From Naumannella halotolerans (GTDB lineage: Bacteria > Actinomycetota > Actinomycetes > Propionibacteriales > Propionibacteriaceae): 64,000 bases of DNA. The stretch is from the NCBI RefSeq assembly GCF_004364645.1, contig NZ_SOAW01000001.1:620001-684000 (forward strand), written 5' to 3'. Position 1 is the stretch's first letter; every line of letters begins with the position of its first letter. Below are positions 1 to 7,580 of this stretch, piece after piece. The notes beneath the pieces were generated by a model that made no database searches, had not been told where the DNA came from, and saw nothing but the letters and a program-made list of their open reading frames with translations. Position numbers and translations under genes: made by a program.

Positions 1-255
1 GGCGGTCGTGGAGCTCGGGGGCTTGGGCAGGGCCGCGGTGTAGCCGGTCTTCTCGACCTCGGCGACCAGCAGCTGCGGGTCGTAGCCCGCGGGCACGGTG
101 ACCTTGGCCTTCTCGGTGGCGTAGTTGACCGACGCGGCGACGCCGTCGAGCTTGTTGAGGTTGCGCTCGATCCGGTTCGCGCACGAGGCGCAGGTCATCC
201 CGCCGATCTCCAGCTCGATGCCGGCGTCCGTGCTGAGCGGCGCTGGTGCAGTCAT
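1..255 (-). CDS. copA: Copper-translocating P1B-type ATPase, N-terminal part (runs off left edge)
   Basis: Only the first 85 codons are present; the gene continues beyond position 1. The translated N-terminus carries one heavy-metal-associated (HMA) domain with the metal-binding motif GMTCASC near residue 19 and the usual beta-alpha-beta pattern ending in EKTGYTA. In copper P1B ATPases this domain passes Cu(I) to a membrane pump that exports it at the expense of ATP. The start is an ATG at 253-255. It lies 58 bases after the copZ stop on the same strand, so copZ-copA probably form one copper-inducible transcript. The pump domains (CPC, DKTGT) are not in the window, so a different soft-metal specificity is possible. 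Confidence 0.88.
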   Translation of the reverse strand, partial: MTAPAPLSTDAGIELEIGGMTCASCANRIERNLNKLDGVAASVNYATEKAKVTVPAGYDPQLLVAEVEKTGYTAALPKPPSSTTA

Positions 256-313
256 CCTCTGCGTCCTTTCTTTCGTCCCGGCTCTTGCGGCGTCCGGCTC
301 ATGCGCAGGGCAG

Positions 314-610
314 TCATGCCCGTGCGGTCAGTGGTGCGCGCTCAGCCCCCGTCGCCGTCGGAGTCGACGGGGAGCGTGAGCCGCGCTGGTGATGGTGTCG
401 TCGGGCGCGCACGGCCGTGTAGCCGGCCTCCTCGACCGCGGCCAGGACCTTCGCCTCGTCGATGTCGCCGGAGCCGGACACGACGAGCTTGCCGGTCTGC
501 GCGCTGACCTGGATCTCTTCGACGCCGGGGACCTCGCTGACCTCCTCGCGGACCGACATCTCGCAGTGCCCGCAGGTCATGCCCGTCACCTGGTACTCGT
601 TCGCAGCCAT
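314..610 (-). CDS. copZ: CopZ-like copper chaperone (HMA domain)
   Basis: A 98-residue protein made of one HMA domain (residues 1-68) with the Cu(I) site MTCGHC near residue 11, followed by an unusual His/Arg/Ser/Thr-rich tail of about 30 residues containing RHHHQR. Such chaperones carry Cu(I) in the cytoplasm and hand it to CopA. The ATG at 608-610 is preceded by a strong AGGAGG site; a much longer upstream open frame is rejected because it crosses the promoter region. The gene lies just upstream of copA on the same strand and faces three CsoR-like operators. The extended tail is longer than usual for CopZ (about 70 residues) and might add metal ligands. Confidence 0.88.
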   Translation of the reverse strand: MAANEYQVTGMTCGHCEMSVREEVSEVPGVEEIQVSAQTGKLVVSGSGDIDEAKVLAAVEEAGYTAVRARRHHHQRGSRSPSTPTATGAERAPLTARA

Positions 611-630
611 CGATTGCCTCCTCAGTAGAG

Positions 631-647
631 ATACCCCCGGTGGGTAC
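631..647. promoter_or_regulatory. CsoR-like copper operator 1
   Basis: A 17-base element ATACCCCCGGTGGGTAC, of the form ATACCC-N5-GGGTAt. It is the first of three similar elements in the gap between copZ and the rightward genes. This pattern is like the operators of Cu(I)-sensing CsoR repressors; no csoR gene is in the window. It sits 21 bases upstream of the copZ start, where a repressor would block transcription. Confidence 0.6.
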
Positions 648-664
648 CGCGTACGAGCAACCGT

Positions 665-681
665 ATACCCCTGCTGGGTAT
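665..681. promoter_or_regulatory. CsoR-like copper operator 2
   Basis: A 17-base near-perfect inverted repeat, ATACCCCTGCTGGGTAT, with the same ATACCC-N5-GGGTAT architecture as the neighbouring elements. It lies in the middle of the divergent region and could serve either direction. Confidence 0.62.
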
Positions 682-734
682 TCCCGCAAGGCGGGGCGTG
701 CGCCGCGCCGACGGATCCTCCCTCGGAGACGGGG

Positions 735-751
735 ATACGCCACCGGGGTAT
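735..751. promoter_or_regulatory. CsoR-like copper operator 3
   Basis: ATACGCCACCGGGGTAT, a weaker third copy of the operator pattern. It ends at the possible ATG start at 750 and 10 bases before the GTG at 762 of the rightward gene, so bound repressor would cover that gene's start region. Confidence 0.5.
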
Positions 752-761
752 GCTGTGCAAC

Positions 762-1208
762 GTGGAGACCGCGACCGACGAACCCCGCCGCAGCCGGCAC
801 CGGCTGCAGCTCGTCGTCCTCGCGGCTCTGCTGATCGCCGGCCTCCTCGGCATGCACTCGCTGGCCAACGGTGCCGCGGCGTCGGCCATGAGCGCCCCCA
901 TGGCCTCGATGAAGCATTCGTCCCCGGCGACGCCCGGCATCACCCACGCGGCGGCGAGTGTCTCCTCGTCATCTGCGTCCGGACCGCACGGCATGGTCCA
1001 CGGCTCCGGCGGCTGCGCGGGTGCCATGAGCAGCGGCTCAGGCTCCACCTGCGTCCCCGGGCCTGCAGGCAAGAGCATCCCCGTCCTTCCCGCCCCGCTC
1101 GCCGCGACACTGCCCGAGCTCGGCCCCGCGCCCGAGCCGGTGCCGCCGCCCCAGACGCCCCGACGGCTGGCGCTGTCGCACCTGGAACTGTCGATCTATC
1201 GCACGTGA
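762..1208 (+). CDS. DUF6153-like small secreted/membrane protein of a copper locus
   Basis: About 148 residues. After a basic N-terminus there is one hydrophobic segment (residues 16-33, LVVLAALLIAGLLGMHSL) that can act as a signal anchor. The rest is Ala/Ser/Pro-rich with scattered His, Met and Cys (GMVHGSGGCAGAM), plausible soft-metal ligands. The layout matches the actinobacterial DUF6153 proteins often found next to copper genes; that family call is from memory of its layout. The GTG at 762 is chosen; an in-frame ATG at 750 overlaps operator 3 and would imply a nearly leaderless message. The gene is followed by the multicopper oxidase on the same strand. A role in periplasmic or surface copper binding is inference. 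Confidence 0.6.
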   Translation: METATDEPRRSRHRLQLVVLAALLIAGLLGMHSLANGAAASAMSAPMASMKHSSPATPGITHAAASVSSSSASGPHGMVHGSGGCAGAMSSGSGSTCVPGPAGKSIPVLPAPLAATLPELGPAPEPVPPPQTPRRLALSHLELSIYRT

Positions 1209-1415
1209 GCAGCGGGGAGCGCCCCGGCGGCGCTCCTGCCCATCGGGAGCAGGGCCAATGACCCTGCCCTGCATCTGCGACGGCATCGCGCCCTCATGGC
1301 GCTGCCCCTCGGGGCCCACGAGCCCTGCGCATCCGACCATCCGTGGTCGTCGAGCGCGTCGAGGCCGATGCCCGTGGCACCGCTCACCATCGACACAGAA
1401 GGACATCGTTCGACC

Positions 1416-2921
1416 ATGCACACCGACCTGAACCGCCGCCAGTTCCTCGCCGCCGGCGCACTGACCCTCACCGCCGCAGGCCTCGCCGGCTGCACCTCCA
1501 CCAGCAAGACGACCTCGTTCGTCAGACCGGACAGCGCCGCCGTCGCCGAGGCCGAGTCCAAGCGCCGCCGCACCGGTGCAACCGTGCAGCGAGCCCTGAC
1601 TGCCGAGCCGGTCACCGTGGACCTGGCCGGGAAGGAGGCGAAGACCTGGGCGTTCAGCGGAGCATCGGCTACCAAGCCGATCCGCGGCAACGTCGGCGAC
1701 ACGCTCAAGGTCGCACTCACCAACAAGCTGCCCGACCCGACGACCGTGCACTGGCACGGGCTGGCGCTGCGCAACGACATGGACGGCGTGCCGAACCTCA
1801 CCCAGAAGCCGGTCGGATCCGGCGGCACGTTCTCCTACGAGTTCGTGTTGCCGCACGCCGGGACCTACTGGTTCCACCCGCACGTCGGCACCCAGCTCGA
1901 CCGCGGCCTGTACGCGCCGCTGATCATCGACGACCCGAACGAGAAGGCCGACTACGACCAGGAGTGGATCATCGTCCTGGACGACTGGCTCGACGGCGTC
2001 ACCGCGACGCCCGACCAGGTCCTCAAGGAACTCGGCAAGGGCATGATGGACCACGGCGGAATGGACATGGGGCCGATGCGGATGGGCAACACCCTGATGG
2101 GGGCGACCTCGCCGCTGCTCGGCGGCGACGCAGGCGACGTCTACTACCCGCTCCACCTGATCAACGGCAGGCCAGCGGCCGACCCCGAAACCTTCACCGC
2201 GAAGCCGGGCCAGAAAGTCAGGCTGCGGATCATCAACGCCGGCGGCGACACCGCCTTCCGGTTCGGCGTCGCCGAGCACCCGCTCACCATCACCCACACC
2301 GACGGCTTCCCCGTGAAACCGTTCGAAGCCGAGAGCGTCGTGCTCGGCATGGGCGAGCGCTACGACGCGATCGTCACCGCCGGCGACGGAGCGTTCGCGG
2401 TCGTCGCCGAGGCCCTGGGCAAGCAGGACCAGGCCCGCGCTGTCCTGCGCACCGGATCCGGCAGTGCCCCGGCCAAGGACGCGAAGCTCCCGCAGACGAA
2501 AGCTCCCGCCACCGCGGCCGACCTCAAGGCCATCGATGCAGCCGCCCCGCCCAAGCGCGCCGTGGACCGCACACTCGTCCTCGAGCTGACCGGGGGCATG
2601 GAGAAGTACGACTGGGCGATCAACGGCAAGCGCATGGACATGGAGCAGCCCATGCGCGACGCCCTCGGCATCGCCGAAGGGGAGCGCGTCGCGCTGGAGT
2701 TCAAGAACAGCACCAAGATGTGGCATCCCATGCACCTGCACGGCCACACCTACCAGCACGCCGGCGGCGGGCCCCGCAAGGACACCTCCATCGTCCTGCC
2801 CGGCAAGGCGCTCCGCGTCGAGTTCGACGCCGACAACCCCGGCCGGTGGCTCACGCACTGCCACAACGTCTACCACGGGGAGGCCGGGATGATGACGACG
2901 ATCGCCTACCAGAACGGCTGA
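1416..2921 (+). CDS. Multicopper oxidase, Tat-exported lipoprotein (CueO/MmcO-like)
   Basis: A 501-residue cupredoxin-type oxidase. The N-terminus has a twin-arginine motif (NRRQFLAAG, residues 6-14) and a lipobox LAGC (Cys near residue 27), so it should be exported folded and anchored outside the membrane. All four copper-ligand segments are visible: HWHG at 112-115, HPHVGTQ near 154, HPMHLHGH at 437-444 and HCHNVYHGEAGMM from 481, with the type 1 copper Cys at 482. A Met-rich stretch (GMMDHGGMDMGPMRMG) near residue 210 resembles the Cu(I)-binding insert of CueO. Such enzymes oxidise Cu(I) to the less toxic Cu(II) using O2. The start is the ATG at 1416, just ahead of the Tat motif; the longer frame upstream would bury the signal. 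Confidence 0.92.
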   Translation: MHTDLNRRQFLAAGALTLTAAGLAGCTSTSKTTSFVRPDSAAVAEAESKRRRTGATVQRALTAEPVTVDLAGKEAKTWAFSGASATKPIRGNVGDTLKVALTNKLPDPTTVHWHGLALRNDMDGVPNLTQKPVGSGGTFSYEFVLPHAGTYWFHPHVGTQLDRGLYAPLIIDDPNEKADYDQEWIIVLDDWLDGVTATPDQVLKELGKGMMDHGGMDMGPMRMGNTLMGATSPLLGGDAGDVYYPLHLINGRPAADPETFTAKPGQKVRLRIINAGGDTAFRFGVAEHPLTITHTDGFPVKPFEAESVVLGMGERYDAIVTAGDGAFAVVAEALGKQDQARAVLRTGSGSAPAKDAKLPQTKAPATAADLKAIDAAAPPKRAVDRTLVLELTGGMEKYDWAINGKRMDMEQPMRDALGIAEGERVALEFKNSTKMWHPMHLHGHTYQHAGGGPRKDTSIVLPGKALRVEFDADNPGRWLTHCHNVYHGEAGMMTTIAYQNG

Positions 2922-2958
2922 ACTCCGGCCGGACATTTCTGGGTAGGACCGGTCATCA

Positions 2959-2999
2959 GCGGCGGGGCCGCGTGCTCTGTGGTTGCACCGCCCCGCCGC
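2959..2999 (+). terminator. Candidate terminator hairpin after the multicopper oxidase
   Basis: GCGGCGGGGC at 2959-2968 pairs perfectly with GCCCCGCCGC at 2990-2999, giving a 10-base stem with a 21-base loop, 37 bases after the oxidase stop. There is no T tract, as is common in high-GC actinobacteria. Confidence 0.45.
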
Positions 3000-3341
3000 C
3001 GTTGCCGTGCCGCTCGCTACGGTGCATCGCGGATGCGAGACAGCATCGCGACCCGTTCTTTGACTGCTTTCGCGTCCCATCGAAGATGCAGCGTCGACAA
3101 TGGCAAGGTTCGGCGGTGCTCCGAAGGCGCGTCTCGAAGACATCTCCTTCTTGAGACCCAGGGAGGGACAGATGCTGGAGTCACGGCGGGCACTGTCTGA
3201 CCGCCCGCAGCGTGCCCGTTCAATGTCATGATGGTCGAGTGCTCATGTCCGATCGGGAGGAGCGCTGGTCCCTTGAAAATCGATCCGTGTCCCGCACTAA
3301 TGCTGCTGACCTGGGGAAACGGGCGTCCGAGGCTCTTCCCG
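3000..3341. other. No gene recognised
   Basis: This 340-base stretch lies between the copper module and the first mutM remnant. Only short open frames without ribosome binding sites or recognisable similarity are present. It probably contains the junction between the copper DNA and the mutM-associated island. Confidence 0.5.
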
Positions 3342-3523
3342 TACATCAATGTCACAAACGTGTGGAGTCGGGCTCTTCACGAGAAGACCTCAATGTCTAC
3401 GGGCGTGAGGGACTGCCATGCAAGCGCTGCGGGACCCTGATCGTACGGGAGAAGTTCATGAACCGCTCGAGCCGTGTTTGCCTGGTTTGCCAGCGGAAAC
3501 CTTCGTCGAAGCATCACTCATGA
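3342..3523 (+). pseudogene. Frameshifted 3' fragment of mutM (left remnant)
   Basis: Read with one frame change, this stretch encodes the end of a formamidopyrimidine-DNA glycosylase: YINVTN, then after the shift VESGSSREDLNVYGREG and the zinc-finger tail with CKRC and, 16 residues later, CLVC, stopping at 3521-3523. No 5' part of that gene precedes it. The intact mutM starts only 175 bases downstream and is clearly a different sequence. The fragment begins at the same codon and the same 16-base core as the right remnant at 13475, as expected for gene 3' ends left by site-specific integration. Confidence 0.75.
3348..3363 (+). repeat. Direct repeat core, left copy (candidate attachment core)
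   Basis: AATGTCACAAACGTGT, identical to 13475-13490. The following bases also agree (gagt, gggct, ctt) apart from scattered changes. The two copies bracket about 10.1 kb and sit at the same codon of mutM fragments. Confidence 0.6.
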
Positions 3524-3697
3524 TCAGAGCTCGCGAGTTCTCACCCGGCCCAACGGTTCGATCGACTGTACGTCAATGCATAGCGCTTGGTAGCGCCACG
3601 CGGGAGTTGAAGGTGTACGGGCGGAACCGAGGGCTGGTGTTCGGTGATGTGACAGATCGCAGCCGGTCTGTCGTCCGGGGACTGGAAGTAGTTGGCC

Positions 3698-4537
3698 ATG
3701 CCTGAACTCCCCGAAGTCGAGGTCGTGCGTCGAGGGCTCGACCATCATGTCCGTGGCCGGACGATTGCCTCGGCGATCATTCGGCATCCGCGGGCCGCAC
3801 GCCGGCACATGGCCGGTCCTGAAGATCTCGCAGCGCAGATGGTCGGTACGACGGTCACGGGGATTGCGCGCCGCGGCAAGTACATGTGGTTGATCCTGGA
3901 CGAAACGGATGCGTTGCTGATGCATCTGGGGATGAGTGGTCAGATGCTCATCACCTCGCCAGATGCGGAGATCGCAGCACATGAGCGGGCACGGTTTACC
4001 TTCACCGATGGCGGAAGTGATCTGCGGTTCGACGATCAACGCACGTTCGGTCACCTGATGTACGACGAAGGCGGAGCCGTGCTGCCCTCGCCGATCGCCC
4101 ATATCGCGCCGGACCCGTTCGATCCGCAATTCGATCAAGCGGCCGCGGTCGCGCGGATCAAGACCAAGCGCACCGGGATCAAGCGCGCGTTGCTGGACCA
4201 GACGCTGGTGTCGGGCATCGGGAACATCTACGCCGACGAGGCGCTGTGGGCAGCCAAGGTGCACGGCGAGTCGACGGCATCGTCGATGAGCAAGCCGAGG
4301 ATCTCGGCGGTGATCGATGCGGCGCGAGAGGTCATGGCCGCGGCACTTGCCCAGGGCGGGACCTCGTTCGATTCGCTCTATGTCGACGTGGCCGGCAGCA
4401 GCGGATACTTTGCCCGCAGTCTGACCGCCTACGGACTTGTCGGGCATCCCTGCCCGCGCTGCGGCACACCCATCGTGCGGGAACAGTTCATGAACCGCTC
4501 GAGCCACTTTTGCCCTGTCTGCCAGCGGAAACGCTAG
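3698..4537 (+). CDS. mutM: Formamidopyrimidine-DNA glycosylase (Fpg/MutM)
   Basis: A 279-residue base-excision repair enzyme that removes 8-oxoguanine and other oxidised purines and nicks the abasic site. The N-terminus is [14 protein letters not shown], with the Pro2 nucleophile and Glu3 that the family requires; this fixes the start at the ATG at 3698 (GGAAG site upstream) instead of an in-frame TTG six bases earlier. A conserved Lys is near residue 61, HLGMSGQM follows, and the C-terminal zinc finger has Cys at 252, 255, 272 and 275 with the NRSS motif. Length is normal. Two broken mutM 3' ends flank it at a distance, but its own 3' region lacks their shared core. mutM upstream of smc is usual in actinobacteria, yet the intervening genes here are foreign in character, so this copy may be a captured homologue. 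Confidence 0.93.
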   Translation: MPELPEVEVVRRGLDHHVRGRTIASAIIRHPRAARRHMAGPEDLAAQMVGTTVTGIARRGKYMWLILDETDALLMHLGMSGQMLITSPDAEIAAHERARFTFTDGGSDLRFDDQRTFGHLMYDEGGAVLPSPIAHIAPDPFDPQFDQAAAVARIKTKRTGIKRALLDQTLVSGIGNIYADEALWAAKVHGESTASSMSKPRISAVIDAAREVMAAALAQGGTSFDSLYVDVAGSSGYFARSLTAYGLVGHPCPRCGTPIVREQFMNRSSHFCPVCQRKR

Positions 4538-4708
4538 TTCAGGGGCCCCACACCTACGGAGCTGTGAGCGGGTTGAGACGATCGTTGCGTGACCGCTTCA
4601 TCGACCTGCCGTACGTCAAGGCACGCGGCGTCGGCCATCCGTTGCAACGGCTGGCGGATACTCGATCAGCCACGGTCGTGCCGGTTGCTGTCGTTGGTCG
4701 TGGCGTCG

Positions 4709-4990
4709 TCAATAGAGCGGAGTCGCTCCGGTTTCTGCGGTGAACTCTAGTTCGCTATCTTCGCTACGGGTCATGCCGATGAGATCGATCGGCGGTTCGT
4801 ATAGTTCCCAGATGTCCGCCTCCACGAGAGCGCTCAGCTTCAGGGGATCGTCGTAGAGCACGAGCACGTCGATGTCGCGTGGAGTCGTTGAGTGTTGAGC
4901 TGAGCCGAACAGCAGCAGCTCAAGGCCGCCAATCTTCGCAGCTGTGCGCCGGAGCTCGCCCAGCACCGGCCACCGCTCAGTCGGTTGCAC
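4709..4990 (-). CDS. Minimal nucleotidyltransferase-fold protein
   Basis: A 93-residue protein with the polymerase-beta-type nucleotidyltransferase signature GSAQHSTTPRDIDVLVLY (residues 29-46): a GS pair followed by the two Asp of DID. Such small NTases can act as antitoxins that modify a partner (as in MNT-HEPN) or transfer NMP to RNA or protein. No HEPN partner is seen. Its start overlaps the end of the upstream gene by 14 bases, so it is the third gene of a leftward operon with the unknown 217-residue protein and the HNH nuclease. Its activity and partner are unknown; a defence role is inferred from context. Confidence 0.7.
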   Translation of the reverse strand: MQPTERWPVLGELRRTAAKIGGLELLLFGSAQHSTTPRDIDVLVLYDDPLKLSALVEADIWELYEPPIDLIGMTRSEDSELEFTAETGATPLY

Positions 4991-5630
4991 GTCTGAGGTT
5001 GTCGATGAAGTCGCCGAGGAGGAAAAGCCGAACCCCTTGCTGTCGAGCTATCTTGACGGTCAGAGTGCTGAGTCCGTTTGTATTGGGGTTCGTGATCACT
5101 ACTGCGTATGGCCGAATCGTAGGGTGCAGATCCAGCACTCCGCGCAGTTCTGACGCCGGAAACTCGTAGCGGTCGTGGGTGATGATCTTTAGCGATGCCT
5201 GACCGCAATTTCGCTCGATGTGCCAGGCCGAGAGTCCTATTCGGTCTATCTTCCGCACAGCGGGTAAACGACCGAGGCGCGATCGCAGGTACCGCTCGTC
5301 CGGGTGTTGAAAGCGGCTCAACTCCCCACGCTCTTTGAGCGCTCGGGTGACGTTTCCCAAGGTGTCGATCTGGATCCCGTGTTCAGCGGCAGCGGCGAAT
5401 GCGGCTTCGTCGGCCGGACGCCGTATTAATAGAATGGCATCGACTGTCGGGTAGTCGCGAACGACCGCCTCCAGTTGTGGCGCACCGAATACCTCTGGCC
5501 CCGGGTCGGGGACGACGACAACTGCGTGGGGGTGCGAGGGTGTCGTCACCTCGAGTCCATCTACGCCGACTGGCGTGGCTTCGAGCTCGTCACGCGCAAA
5601 TTTGTCTCGCACCCAGTCACGAATCGTCAC
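4977..5630 (-). CDS. Protein of unknown function in HNH-NTase operon
   Basis: A 217-residue soluble protein I do not recognise. It has two alpha/beta stretches, HAVVVVPDP (residue 34 on) and YAVVITNPNTNGLS (near 175), each followed by a helix and another short strand (VRLFLLGDF). The second resembles the core of some restriction-endonuclease-like folds, but I cannot assign catalytic residues. There is no signal peptide or membrane segment. Its ATG overlaps the stop of the HNH gene by four bases and its end overlaps the NTase start, so translation of the three is probably coupled. It may be the specificity or effector partner of the neighbouring nuclease. Confidence 0.6.
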   Translation of the reverse strand: MTIRDWVRDKFARDELEATPVGVDGLEVTTPSHPHAVVVVPDPGPEVFGAPQLEAVVRDYPTVDAILLIRRPADEAAFAAAAEHGIQIDTLGNVTRALKERGELSRFQHPDERYLRSRLGRLPAVRKIDRIGLSAWHIERNCGQASLKIITHDRYEFPASELRGVLDLHPTIRPYAVVITNPNTNGLSTLTVKIARQQGVRLFLLGDFIDNLRRATD

Positions 5631-6373
5631 TGAGGATCCTCCAGCATCTTATCGAACCCATCAGGAAATCTGAGAGTGGCGGCCGCCCAGTTGCCGTTGA
5701 GGTGCCGGTCCGCGAGTTGCTGTGCGTGTAGCTCGAATTGGCTTAGTAGCGCGATTTCGTCGGCACCCAGCAGATGTCTGTTGGCCTGCAGAAAGGCGAC
5801 GATCGTCGCGTTATTCGGGATGATGGTGCGCTTCACCAGGTCCTTCCACAACCAGGCGCGGTCTTCATCGTGGGAGCCTTCGATGGGGCCGTAAGCTCGG
5901 AAGACCTGGGCGTTAGCGTCCAGAAGCCGGGCGATATACGCACGGGCCTCATCGCGGCTGTCGAACGTGGGCGTGCCGAACGCTGCTGCCCTCGCATCCT
6001 GGCTGATGCGCTTCCAGTCTCGCAGCAACTCGACGGGGAAATCGTTGGGAGCACGGTCGATCATCGTGTGGCATGTCGGGCAGAGAAGCAGGATGTTGTC
6101 GGCATCAGCACGGTCGAGCTCGTCCATCTGAGGCTCATGGTCGCCGCGTGGGCCGCCTGTGCTCGCGGGGATGATGTGAGCCCGTTCGGCCACAAGATCA
6201 CCATCTACGATGGCGTGCAAGTCACGCCGGCACACAGGGTTCTGGCAGTGGCCGCCGGACTCCGACAGGAGGTACTTTCGCGCGGTCTGGGTGATTGTCG
6301 CGCGTTTCAGCGGTTGGTTGGCCGCGGCCGCTGATCGGGGGCCGGGATTAGCGTCACTCTGACGTGGACTCAT
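5627..6373 (-). CDS. HNH endonuclease domain protein
   Basis: About 248 residues. The N-terminal half holds an HNH (beta-beta-alpha metal) nuclease: a Cys pair in CQNPVCRRDL, the histidine motif AERAHIIPAS, then ADNILLLCPTCHTMID with the Asn, the second Cys pair and the last His. The C-terminal 120 residues are helical and not recognised. The ATG at 6371-6373 is chosen; a TTG at 6415 in the same frame is possible. It is the first gene of a leftward operon with ATGA overlap to the unknown 217-residue protein. Stand-alone HNH proteins beside small NTases fit a restriction-like role; the target is unknown. Confidence 0.75.
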   Translation of the reverse strand: MSPRQSDANPGPRSAAAANQPLKRATITQTARKYLLSESGGHCQNPVCRRDLHAIVDGDLVAERAHIIPASTGGPRGDHEPQMDELDRADADNILLLCPTCHTMIDRAPNDFPVELLRDWKRISQDARAAAFGTPTFDSRDEARAYIARLLDANAQVFRAYGPIEGSHDEDRAWLWKDLVKRTIIPNNATIVAFLQANRHLLGADEIALLSQFELHAQQLADRHLNGNWAAATLRFPDGFDKMLEDPQ

Positions 6374-6479
6374 AGCTTCACGGTTTCGGGCTGCTCGGGT
6401 ACGTCCACATGCCAATAGTTGTCGTTGGCGAGTCCTAGACAGTGCACACCTTGACGTCGACGCTCCTGAAGTCGGTGTC

Positions 6480-7580
6480 TCATACGAAACGCAGCTTCGG
6501 TCGGTCGGTAGACGCTGCGTCCATGACTGCCTCTGCGACCTCTGGGGCGACGCGTCCGGCGGCCATGATGTCGTCGAAGTCGTAGCCGCTGTCAGTGATC
6601 AGTTGTCGAGCCATCCCAAGTACTTGCGGGGACTCAGCGGGGCCGAGTGGGCCGGGCTCGGGGAGGCCCCAGATTGAGAGCTGCTGATTGGCGCGACGAT
6701 ATGACGCGTCGGAGAGCCGCCCGAGCGTGTGGGCGCGGAACACCAAAGCTCGCAGGCTGACGCCCCAGTGGCGCTTGAGGTCGTGGAACGTCGGCCAATC
6801 GATGCGGTGCGGCAGGTCGTCGACGATTTCGTCTCGGGGCATAAGGAAGTGGGCTGCGAACCGGTGGGCTTCCTGCTCGACCAGCTTCGAGCCTGGTTCG
6901 GTGTCGGGGTGTAGGACCAAATGTCCGAGCTCATGAGCGGCGTCGAACCGGCTACGGGCCTTATCGTCCTTGGCTGGTGAGAGGAACACGAGCGGTCGTC
7001 TGCCTGAGTGGGTGGAGAACGCGTCGACGGCGGCGTCAGTCCGCGCCGGTAGGCGCAGAGCAATCACTCCGTGAGCTTCAAGGGCCTGGACCACTGAGGC
7101 TATAGGCCCGGGCTCAATGCTCCAGGCCTCGCGCGTGAGGCGAGCGGCTTCGGCGATGTCCTCATCGGATAGTCCTTCCGGCAGCTCGAGCTCGGGTAGC
7201 GACACTGGAGGCAGATCTACGTAGGCCCCGATGAGATCCACCAGTTCGAGGCACAACTCGCCGTAGGCGAGGGCCTGTTCTCGTGCTGCGGCGGAGGTCG
7301 AACGCAGTGAACGGAAATGGGCTCCGGACGCCGGCAACAGCGTGAGTGGACGCCCTGCGCCGAAAAAGTCACGAGGAAAGCCGAGTTTCAGGCAAAGCTG
7401 GGCGACCACGGCTTGAGTCGGGTTCGAGAGGTTGTTCTCGAACTGACCGATGGCGGTCGGTGTGACGCCGACATCGCGTGCGAGGGTGGCCTTGGTCTTG
7501 CGTCGTAGCCTCCTGGCGACGGTCAGTCGGGTGCCGTCGAAGTCAGTGCCGGCGGCTGGCGAATGCGGCGTGTGCCTCAT
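6480..7580 (-). CDS. XRE-family HTH protein with ImmA/IrrE metallopeptidase domain
   Basis: A 366-residue fusion. Residues 18-75 form an XRE helix-turn-helix (LARDVGVTPTAIGQFENNLS). The central part carries the zinc-peptidase motif AAHELGHLVLHP (HExxH-like, near residue 215) with a downstream Glu in VEQEAHRFAAHFLMP, typical of the COG2856/ImmA group. In the family, the protease cleaves a repressor to derepress mobile elements or toxin genes. It overlaps the upstream 246-residue gene by four bases (ATGA), so the pair are co-expressed. They may be a toxin-antitoxin-like or stress-response module. The HTH part probably binds its own promoter region near 8338. Confidence 0.85.
   Translation of the reverse strand: MRHTPHSPAAGTDFDGTRLTVARRLRRKTKATLARDVGVTPTAIGQFENNLSNPTQAVVAQLCLKLGFPRDFFGAGRPLTLLPASGAHFRSLRSTSAAAREQALAYGELCLELVDLIGAYVDLPPVSLPELELPEGLSDEDIAEAARLTREAWSIEPGPIASVVQALEAHGVIALRLPARTDAAVDAFSTHSGRRPLVFLSPAKDDKARSRFDAAHELGHLVLHPDTEPGSKLVEQEAHRFAAHFLMPRDEIVDDLPHRIDWPTFHDLKRHWGVSLRALVFRAHTLGRLSDASYRRANQQLSIWGLPEPGPLGPAESPQVLGMARQLITDSGYDFDDIMAAGRVAPEVAEAVMDAASTDRPKLRFV

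Noticed and set aside
1038-3143. A 701-residue minus-strand open frame across the multicopper oxidase
   Set aside because: Composition and lack of domains mark it as antisense to the oxidase, whose motifs are complete.
4564-4743. A 59-residue plus-strand frame (GTG at 4564) after mutM
   Set aside because: No ribosome binding site or recognised similarity; it overlaps the NTase gene end. It could be a decayed fragment but is not supportable as a gene.
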